The position numbers and the translations under genes are program-made. Below the pieces are notes generated by a model. That model was given only the letters and a program-made list of their open reading frames with translations. It did not search any database and had not been told where the DNA came from. A stretch of DNA of 6,991 nucleotides from Candidatus Omnitrophota bacterium (GTDB lineage: Bacteria; Omnitrophota; Gorgyraeia; 2-02-FULL-51-18; JAGOUK01), in contig JADGBA010000064.1 of assembly GCA_015231685.1 (NCBI GenBank), positions 1 to 6,991 on the forward strand, written 5' to 3'. Position 1 is the first letter of the stretch, and the number at the start of each line of letters is the position of its first letter. This document shows positions 5,698 through 6,991 of this stretch, piece after piece.

Positions 5698-6578
5698 GGT
5701 GAGAATCCGATATGCGTTTCGTGAGGCACATCGAGCGCGCTTGCGAGAGATTGGCGGATTTTGTCAGTCAGAATCCTGGCCTGCCGCAATGGCGTGGCAG
5801 GGCTAAGGCGCAATTTGAGAAAAATATCCAGCCGTGTTCCCACGCGCCCGACCTTGAGTTCGTCGAGCCGTGAGGCCGCATCGGCCTTTTTGATCGCGCG
5901 CTGAATGAGATTCATCGTCGCGGGATCACACGCGGCATCCATCAGCCCCTTGAAGGAATCCTTCAGAAAAAATGCGCTGTAACCGATAATAAAAATTCCC
6001 TCCAGGATCGCCAGAAGATAATCCGAGGCCACGAACCCGCTGCGCGAGAACACCACCGCTGCTACCACGAGCACCGAGACAATAAACCCCTTGTGAAGCA
6101 AAAAGAGCACCCGGCTCACGTCCCGCTCATCCACTTCACCGAGACGCAAGCGCACAAACTTCAACATCGCAATGTTCATGACCGCCGTCACCACTGCCAC
6201 CCAGGCGGCCATCAACTCCGGCGGATAAAGCGTGTGTGCGAGTGTGATATGCACCACCGACACCAGCACCGCCGCCGTCGAAAGAGCTATCATGATCGAC
6301 ACTCCGGCAATGATCACAAATTCCGTCTTTTCGGAACTGAACTTGGCGGACAAACGCGACCGCGGTGAGGCGGCCGCCTCATGCACCCTGAGAAGCGTCA
6401 CGGCGACAATAAAAACCCCAAAAAGCGCCATAATTCCGGAGATCACAAGGGCTTTGGACCCCGCCAGGGTCCCAAAGAGTACCTTGACCACAAGAAGCAC
6501 CGCGAAGAAGAAAAGAAGCACGTACAGCGATTCGATTCTCCGGCTGACTTCCGGTGAGGGTCTGCGTCTGGAGGCCAT
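5691..6578 (-). CDS. Diverged CDF protein (MamM-like) lacking the metal site
   Basis: A 295-residue membrane protein with the CDF architecture: about six hydrophobic helices (17-212) and a C-terminal cytoplasmic domain (about 215-295) with GLMDAACDPAT (211-221) and VGRVGTRLDIFLKLRL (243-258). It resembles MamM in KTEF (84-87, MamM KVEF), AAWVAVVTAVMN (124-135) and KDSFKGLMD (206-214). The canonical transport residues are gone: helix 2 has M50 and G54 at the HxxxD positions, helix 5 has L161 and F165 at the second pair, and the usual P(F/Y)GHGK loop reads FSSEK. There is no N-terminal CxxC. Known MamM stabilises MamB as a partner, so a structural, non-transporting subunit is plausible but inferred. 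It starts 26 bp after the heme-protein gene with AAGGA nine bases upstream, and its stop overlaps the next CDF gene by 7 bp. Confidence 0.8.
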   Translation of the reverse strand: MASRRRPSPEVSRRIESLYVLLFFFAVLLVVKVLFGTLAGSKALVISGIMALFGVFIVAVTLLRVHEAAASPRSRLSAKFSSEKTEFVIIAGVSIMIALSTAAVLVSVVHITLAHTLYPPELMAAWVAVVTAVMNIAMLKFVRLRLGEVDERDVSRVLFLLHKGFIVSVLVVAAVVFSRSGFVASDYLLAILEGIFIIGYSAFFLKDSFKGLMDAACDPATMNLIQRAIKKADAASRLDELKVGRVGTRLDIFLKLRLSPATPLRQARILTDKIRQSLASALDVPHETHIGFSPW

Positions 6579-6587
6579 AACGGCTGT

Positions 6588-6592
6588 TCCTT
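6588..6592 (-). promoter_or_regulatory. Shine-Dalgarno AAGGA of the MamM-like CDF gene
   Basis: AAGGA on the minus strand, nine bases before the ATG at 6578 and within the 26-bp gap after the heme-protein gene. It supports the chosen start. Nothing else in the gap looks like a promoter. Confidence 0.6.
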
Positions 6593-6604
6593 ATCTCCCC
6601 CGGC

Positions 6605-6991
6605 TCACATCGGCCCCGCGATAACCTGATTCTGCAGGTTCAGCACGGTGTGGCAGTTCGAGCACACCCCGCGGTAACCGTGCGGCATGATCGCGTTTGT
6701 ATAAATCGGCGGCGGCGGGATCGTCTGCGTCATCGCCACGGGCTGCATGGGTCCGGCATTTGGGAAGCACTGGGTCACGTTGGGACAGGTTGCACAGTTT
6801 GGCGGAACATAGGCCACCGGCTGCATCGAGTTGCCCACGTTCGGGAAGCGCCGGGGCGCGTAGGCGACCGGCTGCATCGAGTTGCCCGCATTCGGGAAGC
6901 ACTGGGTTACGTTGGGACAGGTCGCGCAATTTGGCGGAACATAGGCCACCGGCTGCATAGAAGAACCCGCATTCGGGAAGCACTGCGTCAC
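6605..6991 (-). CDS. Magnetochrome-type c-heme protein with Cys-rich repeats (5' partial)
   Basis: Only the C-terminal 128 residues are in the window. The frame is open to the right edge. The GTG at 6989-6991 is the Val codon of a repeat unit, not a start. The final part reads AIMPHGYRGVCSNCHTVL (residues 100-117 of the visible part), which fits the magnetochrome pattern (Pro-His, Arg-Gly, then CXXCH heme attachment) found in MamE, MamP, MamT and MamX. Magnetochromes are c-type hemes tied to iron redox control in the magnetosome. The CXXCH implies export to the periplasmic or magnetosome-lumen side, although the signal or anchor would be outside the window. Before it lie imperfect 27-residue repeats with CATC motifs and a Pro-rich linker (91-98). 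Its stop lies 26 bp before the CDF gene. I cannot match it to one named Mam or Mad protein. Confidence 0.8.
   Translation of the reverse strand: MTQCFPNAGSSMQPVAYVPPNCATCPNVTQCFPNAGNSMQPVAYAPRRFPNVGNSMQPVAYVPPNCATCPNVTQCFPNAGPMQPVAMTQTIPPPPIYTNAIMPHGYRGVCSNCHTVLNLQNQVIAGPM
6734..6991 (-). repeat. Imperfect 81-bp tandem repeats coding for Cys-rich units
   Basis: The unit is 27 codons: VTQCFPNAG(S/N)SMQPVAY followed by VPPNCATCPN. Copies are: complete (6911-6991); 21 codons ending in APRR and lacking the CATC part (6848-6910); 23 codons starting at FPN and lacking VTQC (6779-6847); and a final partial copy ending at MQPVA (6734-6778). The joined second and third copies look like an internal deletion between repeats. 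DNA identity between copies is high, so the expansion is recent or kept uniform by recombination. The array probably continues past the right edge. Confidence 0.9.

Noticed and set aside
6989..6991. GTG as the start codon of the heme-protein gene
   Set aside because: It is the Val codon of the repeated NVTQCFPNAG unit. The frame is open to the edge, so the true start lies outside.

Overview
This window is best read as the 3' part of a magnetosome gene cluster from an uncultivated magnetotactic bacterium. The strongest anchor is a full-length MamK, the actin-like filament protein that positions magnetosome chains. Upstream of it, in the same operon, lie a FeoB-type iron transporter, two cation-diffusion-facilitator (CDF) proteins resembling MamB and MamM, and the end of a magnetochrome-type c-heme protein. 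The gene order is not that of the classic alphaproteobacterial mamAB operon. The FeoB gene and the small coiled-coil gene beside mamK recall the 'mad' gene content of deep-branching clusters (Desulfobacterota, Nitrospirota, Omnitrophota and similar phyla). The phylum cannot be fixed from the sequence. The genes are moderately GC-rich, while the left flank is AT-rich and full of repeats.

All seven genes lie on the minus strand, so transcription runs from right to left and the promoter lies beyond the right edge. In transcription order they are: the 3' end of a Cys-rich repeat protein ending in a CXXCH magnetochrome motif (6605-6991, 5' end cut by the window); a diverged MamM-like CDF protein (5691-6578); a MamB-like CDF protein (4756-5697); an EcsC-family protein (3847-4755); a FeoB-like GTPase/permease (1820-3859); a 164-residue coiled-coil protein (1329-1823); and mamK (207-1316). 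Junctions are 26 bp, a 7-bp overlap, abutting TAAATG, a 13-bp overlap, a 4-bp ATGA overlap and 12 bp. This is the layout of a single translationally coupled operon.

The inferred joint role is magnetosome formation: iron entry (FeoB, CDF proteins), iron redox chemistry (magnetochrome heme) and organelle positioning (MamK, perhaps with the coiled-coil protein). The roles of the EcsC-family and coiled-coil proteins are unknown.

Beyond mamK, positions 1-206 hold no credible gene. They contain four copies of the palindrome GGGGACTGTCCC(C), three of them in a 21-bp tandem array, followed by an AT-rich stretch with an 8-bp inverted repeat. Three more copies of the same palindrome lie inside the operon, in frame at the 3' end of feoB, where they encode a 33-residue non-native-looking tail. 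Other oddities are the loss of canonical CDF metal-site residues in both CDF proteins and a tandem CXXC repeat in the heme protein that may derive from magnetochrome motifs.
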